Assembly (NCBI RefSeq): GCF_017356035.1
Contig: NZ_JAFIQX010000009.1
Location: forward strand, 124,001 to 188,000
Origin: Longitalea luteola
Lineage (GTDB): Bacteria; Bacteroidota; Bacteroidia; Chitinophagales; Chitinophagaceae
Direction: 5' to 3'
Length of the DNA: 64,000 nt
Every line of letters begins with the position of its first letter. The stretch's first letter is position 1. The position numbers and the translations under genes are program-made. Positions 52,754 to 62,219 of this stretch are shown piece after piece. The notes beneath the pieces are model-generated. The model saw nothing but the letters and a program-made list of their open reading frames with translations. It had not been told where the DNA came from and ran no database searches.

Positions 52754-53455
52754 TTATTTGCAATCGCCGTCGGTAGAACAAACTTCACCCTGAATGGTTG
52801 TAAATTGATTTTTTTCTTTTTTCCATTCAGTATACGCTCTTTCAAAGACCTGTTTAAACGTATCGGCGGCCTGGGCGCCGGAAACAGCGTACTTGCGATC
52901 TACCACAAAGAACGGTACACCTCGCACACCTATCGCTTCGGCCTCAGCGATATCTTTTTTTACTTCATTCGCATAGGCATCACCTTCCAATGTTTGTTTT
53001 ACTTCAGCACCATCCAGGCCAATGCTTTTACCTAAATCAACCAGGGTATCGAGATCGCTGATATTTTTACCTTCGGTAAAATATGCTTTGAACAAACTTT
53101 CTTCTGCGGCATCGCCTTTTCCATATTTTTTAGCCAGCTGCGAAAAACGGTGCGCATCGAAAGAATTCGCAACTACTGCTTTATCGAAATCATATTGTAA
53201 CCCTTCTGCGGCTGCCATATTGGTCACCTGTTCGTTCAATTCTTTTGCTTTTGGTACAGAAATACCTTTGCGTTCGGCCAGGTACTGGTTAATATTCTTG
53301 CCAGGCTCATGTTTCAGCGAGGGATCCAGCTGAAAACTTTTCCATTCCACTTCGATCTCGTTCCTGAATGGTAACTCCTGCAATGCACTTTCAAACCGCC
53401 GTTTGCCAATGTAGCAGAATGGGCACATCACATCTGACCAGATTTCTACTTTCAT
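52754..53455 (-). CDS. DsbA-family oxidoreductase, FrnE type
   Basis: 233 residues, no signal peptide, so cytoplasmic. A thioredoxin fold with a helical insert; the active-site CPFC lies at residues 11-14 of MKVEIWSDVMCPFCYIGKRR, and the cis-Pro loop is GVRGVPFFVV. FrnE-type proteins are linked to disulfide chemistry under oxidative stress. It is first in an operon with two yceI-like genes and a membrane protein, and divergent from a HxlR-type regulator whose Cys14 may sense the same stress. Confidence 0.93.
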   Translation of the reverse strand: MKVEIWSDVMCPFCYIGKRRFESALQELPFRNEIEVEWKSFQLDPSLKHEPGKNINQYLAERKGISVPKAKELNEQVTNMAAAEGLQYDFDKAVVANSFDAHRFSQLAKKYGKGDAAEESLFKAYFTEGKNISDLDTLVDLGKSIGLDGAEVKQTLEGDAYANEVKKDIAEAEAIGVRGVPFFVVDRKYAVSGAQAADTFKQVFERAYTEWKKEKNQFTTIQGEVCSTDGDCK

Positions 53456-53654
53456 ATTTCTTTTCTCTTTATCTTTTAAACACCCTGCAGCAGGTGTTCT
53501 ACGTTTATTTCAATGAAACTAAAGGGTTAATTCAACCAATTAATTATCAAAACATTATAACCGGTTGTTTGTCCAGACTTGTGTTAATTCATTTTTTGTT
53601 TTAACTTGCACCCTATTAGTTTCTTACTCTCTTTTGGAGAGTCAAAGCTAAGAA

Positions 53655-53700
53655 GTAAGTTAATACCATCCAAGTAGTTACCTGACTGATAGTAACTTAC
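53655..53700. promoter_or_regulatory. Putative HxlR operator region
   Basis: AGTTAC (53676-53681) and GTAACT (53692-53697) form a dyad with a 10-nt centre, and the outer arm GTAAGTTA (53655-53662) is the exact complement of TAACTTAC (53693-53700). The cluster lies 35-80 nt upstream of the HxlR start, in the divergent spacer to the frnE-like operon. Confidence 0.5.
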
Positions 53701-53734
53701 ACAAAGTATAGTAATTGATTATCAATGTTCACAC

Positions 53735-54112
53735 ATGAAAAATTGTTCAGAAAAAAATAAAGAGCACTCGAATTGTTCCATCCGCCATATATTAGATCGC
53801 TTTGGTGATAAGTGGAGTATCCTCATTATCTCCATCCTGGGGCATCTTGGGAAGCAGCGGTTCAATGAGTTGAACCAGCAGATCGGGGATATTTCGCAGA
53901 AAATGCTGACGGTCACGCTGCGGTCGCTCGAAGCGGATGGACTGATCTCGCGGAAACTGTATCCGGAAATTCCGCCACGGGTAGAGTATGAATTGACCGA
54001 TCTGGGCAGAAGTTTATTACCGCATATTGAACGGCTGGCAGAATGGGCTGCACAGCATATGGATTGCATTTTGAAGAACAGGGCTGATTATGCACAAAGC
54101 AAAACTGGTTAG
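53735..54112 (+). CDS. HxlR-family transcriptional regulator
   Basis: 125 residues. Winged helix-turn-helix of the HxlR/MarR-like type: ILDRFGDKWSILIISILGHLGKQRFNELN, the recognition helix region SQKMLTVTLRSLEADGLI, and the wing REYPEIPPRVEYELT-like segment near residues 76-92. Cysteines occur at positions 4, 14 and 110; in several HxlR sensors an N-terminal Cys detects quinones, disulfides or hypochlorite. It is divergent from the frnE-yceI-yceI operon, its most likely target, with a dyad cluster in the spacer. The stop codon TAG runs straight into a heptamer array. Confidence 0.93.
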   Translation: MKNCSEKNKEHSNCSIRHILDRFGDKWSILIISILGHLGKQRFNELNQQIGDISQKMLTVTLRSLEADGLISRKLYPEIPPRVEYELTDLGRSLLPHIERLAEWAAQHMDCILKNRADYAQSKTG

Positions 54113-54166
54113 TTCATAGTTTAAAGTTCAAAGTTCACAGTTTAAAGTTCAAAGTTTAAAGTTCAT
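54111..54166. repeat. Heptamer array (AGTTCAA/AGTTTAA) at the HxlR stop codon
   Basis: Eight 7-nt units without any break: agttcat, agtttaa, agttcaa, agttcac, agtttaa, agttcaa, agtttaa, agttcat. The first unit shares two bases with the TAG stop codon (54110-54112). This is the cleanest of the stop-proximal arrays. Confidence 0.85.
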
Positions 54167-54561
54167 CAGCTTTCGCAACCCCGTCAACGTTGGCATTTCG
54201 TCAACTGGTTACCTGCCAATTTACCTACTACACCACTGGCAGACGTTCTGTTCGCCTTAGCGCCGTCTTATCACAATGAACATCACGAAACGGGAAGGCT
54301 GGCGATACAATCCATGTCAACCAGTGAACCGCCAGCCACGCCGCCTTTGGCCAGCGCGACCGTAGTACGTACCCCTGCTCCCTGTTTATTTTTTCCGACG
54401 CTGTTTGTTTTTTCTGACGCTCTCAAGCGAATGCTCACCCCATTTCAGGATGGAACAGGACAATGTCTTTGCTACAATTATTTAACATTGAACACAATTG
54501 CAGATGTAGAAAACCGTGTGCCCTAAACGATTGCCATTTACACCAATCCATAATAATTGCC
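54113..54561. other. Spacer between HxlR gene and pectate-lyase-like gene
   Basis: Apart from the heptamer array (to 54166) no gene is supported. Two near-identical 12-nt segments, ttttccgacgct (54391-54402) and ttttctgacgct (54410-54421), repeat with a 19-nt period and may belong to the promoter of the secreted protein. Confidence 0.5.
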
Positions 54562-57500
54562 ATGCGAAAATTTGACCCGACCAGGCGCAAAGCCATTGGC
54601 TTTGCAGTGCTTTTCTTACTATTGTTCCATTCGTTTACTGTTTCCCATGCACAAACACTCGCTTTTCCCGGAGCTACCGGTTTCGGCCGTTTTGCCACAG
54701 GAGCAAGGGGTGTTAGCAATCCGTCCGTGTATGTAGTCACCAACCTGAATGATAGTGGTCCCGGATCTTTCCGCGATGCGGTTAGTACCCCCGGCCGCTT
54801 TGTCGTTTTTGCCGTTGGCGGTATTATTCATTTGTCAACCGATGTACTCGTTGCGCCCAATGTGACCATTGCTGGACAAACAGCGCCGGGCGATGGTATT
54901 ACAATCTTCAACAAACGCGTAACTTTTACCGGCGCCAACAATACCATTTGCCGCTTTTTGCGCATAAGGCTGGGGGCCACCAACAACTCCGGTAAAGACG
55001 CTTCGGGCCTCGCCAACGGCGCCAACATCATCTTTGATCACATGTCGTTCAGCTGGGGGATGGATGAAGTATTCTCCATCAACTGGGACAGCAAGGGCAC
55101 CGCACCCGATAATATCACCATTCAAAACTCCATCATTGCCCAGGGATTGCACCGCGAGAACCACTCGGCCGGCGGCCTCATTCAAACGCCCGACGGTGGT
55201 AAAGTAAGTTTGATCAGGAACCTGTACATCAGCAATAAGACGCGTAATCCGAAAGTAAAAGGGATCAATGAATTTGTAAACAACGTGGTGTATGACTGGG
55301 GCAACGGTAACCGCCTTGGCGATAACCTCAACTACGGCTGGTCGGCTGATGCCTATATCATGGGCGGTTCTTCCGGCGTTTCTGAAGTGAATATCATCAA
55401 CAATTATTTTATGGGCGGACCGCTAACGCCGCCTGCCAAAACAACTCCCTTCTCCCGTGGAACCGGCACGTTCTATTTGTACGGAGCCGGCAATTATTTT
55501 GATAATAACCAGAATGGCATTGCAGATGGAAGCGTGGTTCCTTATGATACCATGGGTTATCCCGGCATTGCCGCCGAAGGTTTTAAATCACAACCCTTCC
55601 CCTACCCGCAGGCAAATCCGCTCTTCACGGCCGATCAGGCCTATGCCTGGGTCATCGACAGTGTGGGCGCCTGTTATCCGCACCGCGATCAGGTAGATTC
55701 ATTACTGGCAGAAGAAGTACGCTCGCGCGGAACAAAAGGATATTACGTATACCGGGAATCTGATCTGCCCTTTACCAATGGCGGATTGGGAAATGTTTTT
55801 AATGCACCCGCGCCGCCGGACGCAGACCAGGACGGCATGCCCGACAGCTGGGAAGATGCCAACGGATTGAACAGGAACAACGCCCAGGATGCCGTAGCCT
55901 ATAGCACTACCCATCCCGCATATATGAATATAGAAGTGTACATCAATACACTCCTGTCGACACCACCAGCTGCTTTTATAAAACCGCCTTCCAATGTACA
56001 ATTAACAGCGTCTACGCTTGAGCTGCCCGCCCCTTACAGCAAAATAGTTGTGCAATGGACCGACAATGCGAACAACGAAGATCATTTCGTACTGGAAAGA
56101 TCAACAGATGGCGTTACCTATACTGATATTGCGCACCCGGCAGCGAATACAACGTCCTACAGCGACAGCAACGGACTTGTGCCCAACACAACCTATTTCT
56201 ATCGCATAAAAGCAGCAGCTCCTACCGGCTCTTCATCCTACACGGCGCCTGTTTCGGTTAAAACACCGCCGTTGCCCTCTGCCCCCGCAGCCGCTGCTTC
56301 GCCAGCACCCAATAACGGCGCCTCCTATGTGGAATTAACCAACGGAGCTGTCATCCTTAAATGGTCCGGCAGCAGCAATACGTTAAAATATGCGATCTAC
56401 TTTGGAACCGATTCCGCCAACCTGGTAAAGAAGGCAGAAATTGACTATACCGCCAATGCTTCCTACAACATCACAGGGCTGGCTGAATTTGTCACTTATT
56501 TCTGGCGTATCGATGCCATCAATGACCGCGGCACTACGCAAGGCATATTGTGGCGTTTCAGAACCTCGAAAGCATTTCCGCCCGGCATCGTTGGCCACTG
56601 GAGCTTCGATGAAACGGAAGGCCGGCAGGTAACCGATTCTTCCCTGTATGAAGCTCATGGGGTATTGGGACTCGATGATGATAACCAGAGCATTCGGGTA
56701 GCCGGCAAGCTGAACAATGCGCTTGATTTCTCTTCTGCCAGCGAAGACATGTATGTTGTAAATGTGCCTCACCAGGATCATTTGTACCTGGATAAAAGTT
56801 CTTTCTCCCTGTCATTTTGGATGAAAGCTGATCCTTCCCTCCTGCCTGCCGACAACAGCACCAGCGCTTACCTGCTGTGCAAGGGCTCTATTACGCGCAA
56901 TGCAGCTACGGGAGCCACGGGCAAACGGTTCGATATCGAATTCAAGAATAAACAATTACGGTTTGCCATTGACGACGATAACGACGCCAATGGCGGTGGT
57001 AAAGATGAATTGCAGGCAGATGGCACGCCGTTCTTTACCAATAACTGGGTGCATGTTACCACCATCAGGGATACTGCTGCCAAAAGATTGCGTTTGTATA
57101 TGAATGGCGCACTGGTAAAAGAAACTGTTATCTCAAAAGCCAATGCCGGGATCGGTGAAGCAAGCGATCTCATCATTGGCAACATTGGCGCCCTGGAGTT
57201 CCTTTCTACAGCCAACAAACCGGCTCCGTATAAAGGCAAACTCGATGAACTGAAAATATTTAATTACGCACTCAGCGCCGATGAAGTCATGGCCCTGTAC
57301 CATACCAGTCCGCTCCCTTTACAACCACACAGCCCCTCCATCGCCAATGGCGCTGTGCTCGAAGGTTATGGCGACAGTGTTCGCATCAGTTGGAAAGGCG
57401 GACTGAAAACCAACAGCTATAAATTATACACCGGAACAGATTCCGGCAATCTGGCATTTGTTGCCGATATCCCATTGAATAATCCAGGCTTTACTATCAC

Positions 57501-59508
57501 CAATCTTACAGCCAGAACCGATTACTACTGGCGCGTTGACGCCGAAGGTGATGCCGGTATAACTACTGGCGCTATCTGGAAATTCAGGGCAGTATCTCCT
57601 AAAGGGTTGACAGGCCACTGGAAATTTGATGAAACGAGTGGTACCGTAATTGCGGATAACAGCAACTATCATCATAATGGCGCCATCGTGAACATGCCGG
57701 ATGCAACCTTCACCAGCGGCAGGTTCGGCAATGGGTTGCAATACCTGAACCCGGTTGCTACCAGTGCAGTACATGTGCCGCATGCAGAACAACTGCTGTT
57801 TGATGCCAATTCATTCTCTATTTCGCTTTGGGTAAAACTCACCAACGGCTCCAGCAATTATAATTCAGGGAAAGATTGTTACCTGATCCACAAAGGCCAG
57901 TTCACTGATCCGGGCGGCAAATGGTACGGCATTCAACTGCGTGACAGTGCGCTTACATTTGCCATTGACGATGCATCGGCAAAAAGCGATATCGGCGTTA
58001 GCCTGAAGAAGGCCTCCGCATACCACATTTTCAATAATAATTTCAGCCACATTGTTGCCATAAAAGATACTGCGGCCAAACAGATCAGGTTATATGTGAA
58101 TGGCGTGCTCGCCGGGTCAAAAACCTATACCACCAACGGCACCATTGGCAAAACACTGCCGCTGTTGATCGGCAACTCGGTAGAGAATAAACCATTTCAT
58201 GATGTAATGGATGATGTGCGGCTGTACAACTATGCGTTATCACCAGCAGAAATAGCGGCCTTGTATAATGGTAATCCACTAATAACGGCCGTTACTGATC
58301 CGCAACCGGCCAATGGTGATACCAGCGTTCCTTATGGCGCTGTAACTATGCGTTGGAAAGGAAAAGGGCAAACTTATAATGTGTATGTTGGTGCATCACC
58401 CGATAGCCTGCAGTTGCAAGAGGCAGACATTACGGCCACTGAGTTCGTGCTGGCAAACGCCAACCGGCTGGGTAATTATTACTGGCGCGTAGATGCCGTG
58501 CGGGATGGTGAAAAGGCAACCGGACCAACGTGGTCATTCCGGGTCATCGACACCGTGCCGCCGACGGTAATCACCAAAAACATTCAGGTTGCCTTGTCAA
58601 ATGGAACGGCCTCCATTACCGGCCGCGATGTTGACAATGGCTCTTCAGACAGTTATGGCATTTTGCAGTATCAGCTTGATAAAGCCAGTTTCAATTGTGC
58701 GAATATTGGTGACAATGAGGTACAATTAACCGTTATTGATTCCAGTAACAACAGTGCTACCGCAAAAACCATTGTTACGGTAGTTGGTGCCATACCGGCG
58801 CCCGCCATTAGCGTAAGCCGCAACAGCGTATACACCGGCGGCGACGCCAATACGGTTTATCTGGGTTATGGTTCACAACAATTGACCCTGACCGCCACCA
58901 ATGCCGCCCCGGCTCAATTTACCTGGACGCCGGCCGCAGGCTTAAGTGATTCAGCCATTGCCAATCCGGTATTTACGCCAACAGAGCCAGGCAAGTACAG
59001 TTATACCGTAAAAGCGACAAATACGTATGGCTGTACCGATACCGCTTCCGTTAACTTACTGGTGAAAGATGTTCGCTGCGGCGGCCGCGATCAAAAGGTA
59101 TCGGTTTGTTATCATGGACATGACCTGTGTGTAAACAAGTTAACGGTACCCATCCTGTTATTTATTGGTGGTGAGCTGGGCGCGTGTGAAACAGGAAATG
59201 TCCGGGTGGCAACAAGTGCTGGTGAACTAGCGGCCATCACTGACGGCCGGCAAAAATTCCTGGTATATCCAACCCCGGCCAGCAACCATTGCACCATCGC
59301 CTTTACCCTGGGCCAACCAGGCAGGTACCGGCTTGAAGTGTATAATACCCAGGGCAGACTGATGCAGATGATTGCCACAGGCGAAGCCAGCGGTCATCAA
59401 TTGCTTACTTATCCTGTGAATACAAGCCAGCTGAGTACGGGGGTTTATTTTGTAAAACTGGTAACAGCCAAAGAAGTACGGGTTAAACAACTCGTGATCC
59501 AACGATAA
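54562..59508 (+). CDS. T9SS-secreted multidomain protein with pectate-lyase-like beta-helix, FnIII, LamG and sorting domain
   Basis: 1648 residues from the ATG at 54562; the frame is open 33 codons upstream, but the chosen start gives a proper signal peptide (about 1-31). The N-terminal domain (about 32-430) is a right-handed beta-helix of the pectate lyase superfamily (SVYVVTNLNDSGPGSFRDAV, NVTIAGQTAPGDGITI, ANIIFDHMSFSWGMDE). A calcium-binding stretch DADQDGMPDSWED follows, then FnIII-like domains (one early, plus three WRIDA/WRVDA-type repeats), two LamG/concanavalin-like domains (GHWSFDETEG, GHWKFDETSG), a HYR-like and a PKD-like domain, and a type A T9SS sorting domain at the end (YPTPASNHCTIAF, STGVYFVKLV). 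It is therefore probably displayed or released at the surface to act on pectin-like polymers. It stands outside any PUL. Confidence 0.88.
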   Translation: MRKFDPTRRKAIGFAVLFLLLFHSFTVSHAQTLAFPGATGFGRFATGARGVSNPSVYVVTNLNDSGPGSFRDAVSTPGRFVVFAVGGIIHLSTDVLVAPNVTIAGQTAPGDGITIFNKRVTFTGANNTICRFLRIRLGATNNSGKDASGLANGANIIFDHMSFSWGMDEVFSINWDSKGTAPDNITIQNSIIAQGLHRENHSAGGLIQTPDGGKVSLIRNLYISNKTRNPKVKGINEFVNNVVYDWGNGNRLGDNLNYGWSADAYIMGGSSGVSEVNIINNYFMGGPLTPPAKTTPFSRGTGTFYLYGAGNYFDNNQNGIADGSVVPYDTMGYPGIAAEGFKSQPFPYPQANPLFTADQAYAWVIDSVGACYPHRDQVDSLLAEEVRSRGTKGYYVYRESDLPFTNGGLGNVFNAPAPPDADQDGMPDSWEDANGLNRNNAQDAVAYSTTHPAYMNIEVYINTLLSTPPAAFIKPPSNVQLTASTLELPAPYSKIVVQWTDNANNEDHFVLERSTDGVTYTDIAHPAANTTSYSDSNGLVPNTTYFYRIKAAAPTGSSSYTAPVSVKTPPLPSAPAAAASPAPNNGASYVELTNGAVILKWSGSSNTLKYAIYFGTDSANLVKKAEIDYTANASYNITGLAEFVTYFWRIDAINDRGTTQGILWRFRTSKAFPPGIVGHWSFDETEGRQVTDSSLYEAHGVLGLDDDNQSIRVAGKLNNALDFSSASEDMYVVNVPHQDHLYLDKSSFSLSFWMKADPSLLPADNSTSAYLLCKGSITRNAATGATGKRFDIEFKNKQLRFAIDDDNDANGGGKDELQADGTPFFTNNWVHVTTIRDTAAKRLRLYMNGALVKETVISKANAGIGEASDLIIGNIGALEFLSTANKPAPYKGKLDELKIFNYALSADEVMALYHTSPLPLQPHSPSIANGAVLEGYGDSVRISWKGGLKTNSYKLYTGTDSGNLAFVADIPLNNPGFTITNLTARTDYYWRVDAEGDAGITTGAIWKFRAVSPKGLTGHWKFDETSGTVIADNSNYHHNGAIVNMPDATFTSGRFGNGLQYLNPVATSAVHVPHAEQLLFDANSFSISLWVKLTNGSSNYNSGKDCYLIHKGQFTDPGGKWYGIQLRDSALTFAIDDASAKSDIGVSLKKASAYHIFNNNFSHIVAIKDTAAKQIRLYVNGVLAGSKTYTTNGTIGKTLPLLIGNSVENKPFHDVMDDVRLYNYALSPAEIAALYNGNPLITAVTDPQPANGDTSVPYGAVTMRWKGKGQTYNVYVGASPDSLQLQEADITATEFVLANANRLGNYYWRVDAVRDGEKATGPTWSFRVIDTVPPTVITKNIQVALSNGTASITGRDVDNGSSDSYGILQYQLDKASFNCANIGDNEVQLTVIDSSNNSATAKTIVTVVGAIPAPAISVSRNSVYTGGDANTVYLGYGSQQLTLTATNAAPAQFTWTPAAGLSDSAIANPVFTPTEPGKYSYTVKATNTYGCTDTASVNLLVKDVRCGGRDQKVSVCYHGHDLCVNKLTVPILLFIGGELGACETGNVRVATSAGELAAITDGRQKFLVYPTPASNHCTIAFTLGQPGRYRLEVYNTQGRLMQMIATGEASGHQLLTYPVNTSQLSTGVYFVKLVTAKEVRVKQLVIQR

Positions 59509-59545
59509 GACATCTCCTGTTTTTCACTGATAATTATCATTAAAA

Positions 59546-59580
59546 AAAGGTGACCGACAAGATCGGTCACCTTTGGTTTT
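59546..59580 (+). terminator. Rho-independent terminator of the T9SS protein gene
   Basis: A 12-bp perfect stem (59546-59557 with 59563-59574) and 5-nt loop are followed by GGTTTTT on the plus strand. It lies 38 nt after the stop codon. Confidence 0.88.
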
Positions 59581-60237
59581 TCATATAATAAGTTCAGCTG
59601 TGGTTTAAAGTAGCCAAATTGAGTTAAAAATGGCTACAGATAAGGAATGCGAACATTGCGAAAAATGCGTCATATTAAACAGAACAGAAAGCTGACCTTA
59701 ACCAGTACAGGATGCACTTGCTACTATATATGGGCGTTATCATAGGTTATTCCACTTCACCATGCCGGTAACCGGCATACAATTTCTTAAGGGCATAATG
59801 ATCCCCTAGCAATTTTTATTACAATATCAGGAAATAAATCATTTATTGGCAGGTAAGGTATTTGCTGCAATTTAAGCGGCAGCCGAACGGGTTCTACGAA
59901 TTACGGTCGGGGAGTTACTTTGCTAACAATTAAATGCTGTGAAACCGGGGGAATCTGGTAGTATGTGAAACAGAATGGTTGAATTGGTACGGAGCGCAGG
60001 AAAAGCAGGTTTAAACAGAAAATAAATAATGAAGAAATTAATATATCGGGTTTACCAAAAATAAAATAATTATTTGAATAAAAAATTATTTAGATATAAT
60101 ACTTGAAAAAAATTAGTGTTTCTATTAAAGCTTTTTAGCTGCCTATTGTCTTTTCTCAATTATCCCTCCTGAAAAATAATCCTGGTCAAGTCATGTAAAA
60201 GAACGACAATTACGTTCCAGAACGACACTCCGTTACA

Positions 60238-60275
60238 ATAAAAAAACGGTGGGCCACTCTAAAGAGTAACCCACC
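60238..60275 (-). terminator. Rho-independent terminator of the TPR gene
   Basis: On the minus strand a stem of ggtggg/cccacc (60248-60253 with 60270-60275) with an inner actct/agagt pairing is followed by a T-run (complement of the A-run up to 60246). It lies 63 nt after the stop codon. Confidence 0.75.
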
Positions 60276-60338
60276 TATGACCTGTAGAAAAAGAGCACTC
60301 CGTACAAAGAGTTGCCAGATCACCTTAACACCATGGTC

Positions 60339-61976
60339 TTACTTGTTGCTTCCAGTAGGGCTGTTGTTGTTATCAGCAGAAAGCTTTTTCTCAAGGATCG
60401 CAATATATTGCTGTGCATCCTTGTTTTCCGGATCGATTGCCAGAATCTTTTTCAGATTCTCCGTGGCAGATTTATAATCCTTTATCTGGTTGGTTTCATA
60501 AGCAGCCAGGTATCCATATGATTCGATCAGCCATTTTTTATTGGTCTTATTGGTAGGATCATTTTCGATCATCGTGATCAGCTGTTTGTACCAGGGAATA
60601 GCAGCCCCTTTCTCCATGGTTGAATCCATTGACGAATTAATCCGGGCACGCCAGTAATAACCAAAAGCCTGGTCGGGATATTTTTGAATGTAGGTGCCAA
60701 ATACGGTGTCGGCCTGAACATAATCTTCTGCCTTGTAGTTGGCAATACCCCAATTGAACAGATCGATATTGGTTGCCTTCGCATTATCGGTATAATACAA
60801 ACCCAGGTATTTAGCCTGATTCCGGTAATCTTTCAGATCCTTATACAGGTCAGACAGCTTTTTATAATACGGAAACTTATCTTTTGGCTCTTTCACCATT
60901 TCCGCTGTTTTTACATAATAAGCTGCGGCAGAATCCGGTTTTGCAGCTGCAGCATACAGGTCGGCCATCAACTCGTAATCCTTGGCTACCTCATTGCTGT
61001 CTGCTTCTTTGGCGAAGAACAGGTTCATATTGGTCATGGCGCTGCTGGTATCTTTCATGCCGATATAGCTGTAGGCCATTAATTTGTACAGCCTGGGCAT
61101 CGAGTCGCCATTGTTTTTGCCCAGCAGTTGCTGTGCATTCGAGATGGCAGCCTGGTATTCCTTATTCAGGTATAACAGGTCTGTATATAACACATCATTA
61201 TCCTTGTCGGGATCGCTTTTGGCAACAAACTGCTTGAAATATTGCATCGCCTTTTGCGGTTCGGTAAAGTAATAATGATAATACAGATCATAAAGGACAG
61301 GCGCATAATTGCTATCAGCAGCCAGTGCCTGGTTGAAATATTTCAGGTACATTTCAGGGTTCTTCTGCGACACGAAGATCTTACCCATGCGGTACAGGCC
61401 TGCGGCGTATTTTTCATTTTTATCAAGCCCGGCTGAATACACTTTGTAGGCTTCAGAACCATTGCCCAGTTTGCGATGAGCATCGCCTAACAAAGTGTAC
61501 AGGGCAGCATCTTTCTTATCGCGTTCGATGGCTTTGTCGAGCAGCTGCACGGCATAGCTGGCATCACCGGCTTTAGTAGCAATATGCGCATTGGCAACGG
61601 CAGCTAAAAGATCGGGATTTTTCTGGCCTTTTTTATCCAGCGCCTCATCAAAATAGTAACGGGCGCTGTCCTTGTTGCCAGCGCTCAGCAGATAACTTCC
61701 ATAGGCTACCTGGTAAAAGGGTTCTTCTTTCACAGCAGCCGGACTTTGTGCCAATAACTGTTTTAACGGAGCCGCGTCTTTTGACATAATATATGCCTTT
61801 GACAGCAAATACCAACCTTCTGCATTGGCAGGGTCGGTCTTGACTATGTTCTGCAGTTGTTCTTTCGCTGTTGCATACCGCTCGTAGTAAATGCTTCTTT
61901 TTGCATCCTCTGTCGTCTGGGACATGGCAGTCGCCGAAATCACACCACACAGTAACAATAAGGAACCTTTTTTCAT
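60339..61976 (-). CDS. Secreted TPR-repeat protein
   Basis: 545 residues from the ATG at 61976 (another ATG two codons upstream); signal peptide about 1-20. From about residue 25 to 530 it is a chain of tetratricopeptide repeats, for example AEGWYLLSKAYIMSKD, ALYTLLGDAHRKLGNGSEAYKVYS, AAGLYRMGKIFVSQKN and FGYYWRARINSS. The C-terminus is a short Asn/Ser-rich tail. Similar periplasmic TPR proteins are common in Bacteroidota and act as scaffolds; no precise role can be given. It is divergent from the response regulator gene and has its own terminator. Confidence 0.88.
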   Translation of the reverse strand: MKKGSLLLLCGVISATAMSQTTEDAKRSIYYERYATAKEQLQNIVKTDPANAEGWYLLSKAYIMSKDAAPLKQLLAQSPAAVKEEPFYQVAYGSYLLSAGNKDSARYYFDEALDKKGQKNPDLLAAVANAHIATKAGDASYAVQLLDKAIERDKKDAALYTLLGDAHRKLGNGSEAYKVYSAGLDKNEKYAAGLYRMGKIFVSQKNPEMYLKYFNQALAADSNYAPVLYDLYYHYYFTEPQKAMQYFKQFVAKSDPDKDNDVLYTDLLYLNKEYQAAISNAQQLLGKNNGDSMPRLYKLMAYSYIGMKDTSSAMTNMNLFFAKEADSNEVAKDYELMADLYAAAAKPDSAAAYYVKTAEMVKEPKDKFPYYKKLSDLYKDLKDYRNQAKYLGLYYTDNAKATNIDLFNWGIANYKAEDYVQADTVFGTYIQKYPDQAFGYYWRARINSSMDSTMEKGAAIPWYKQLITMIENDPTNKTNKKWLIESYGYLAAYETNQIKDYKSATENLKKILAIDPENKDAQQYIAILEKKLSADNNNSPTGSNK

Positions 61977-62139
61977 CTGCATACGTTGAATATCTTTTAT
62001 TAAACAGGATGTTTATTAATAAGGATGTCAAACTTATTTCCAACGTGTTAGTCGTCTGTTAATGCCGAATTAGAAGTAGATTAGAACCCTGATCAAAAGG
62101 GCGTTTTTCATCAATTTTTAATGAAAAAAATTGAAATTG

Positions 62140-62147
62140 TAACTTTG
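62140..62147 (+). promoter_or_regulatory. Possible Bacteroidota -7 promoter element for the two-component operon
   Basis: TAACTTTG fits the Bacteroidota -7 consensus TAnnTTTG exactly, 72 nt upstream of the response regulator start. The upstream -33 element is weak (a T-rich stretch near 62115). Confidence 0.4.
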
Positions 62148-62219
62148 ATATAGCAGGATCAATGCAGTTGATATTGTTATTTTGCTGCTGTGTGAACATG
62201 AACAATGCAATACAAGGTT

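Larger units (their letters stand above)
59509..60338. other. 830-nt gene-free spacer between convergent genes
   Basis: It holds two terminators, one for each flanking gene. The 670 nt between them has no credible coding frame; 60010-60240 is very AT-rich. No repeat or RNA fold is obvious by eye. Confidence 0.5.

Noticed and set aside
54111-54166. CRISPR-like array
   Set aside because: The units are 7 nt with no spacers and no cas genes; it is a simple tandem array.
59646-59744. Short open frame of 32 codons in the gene-free spacer
   Set aside because: Too short and without conserved features; expected by chance.
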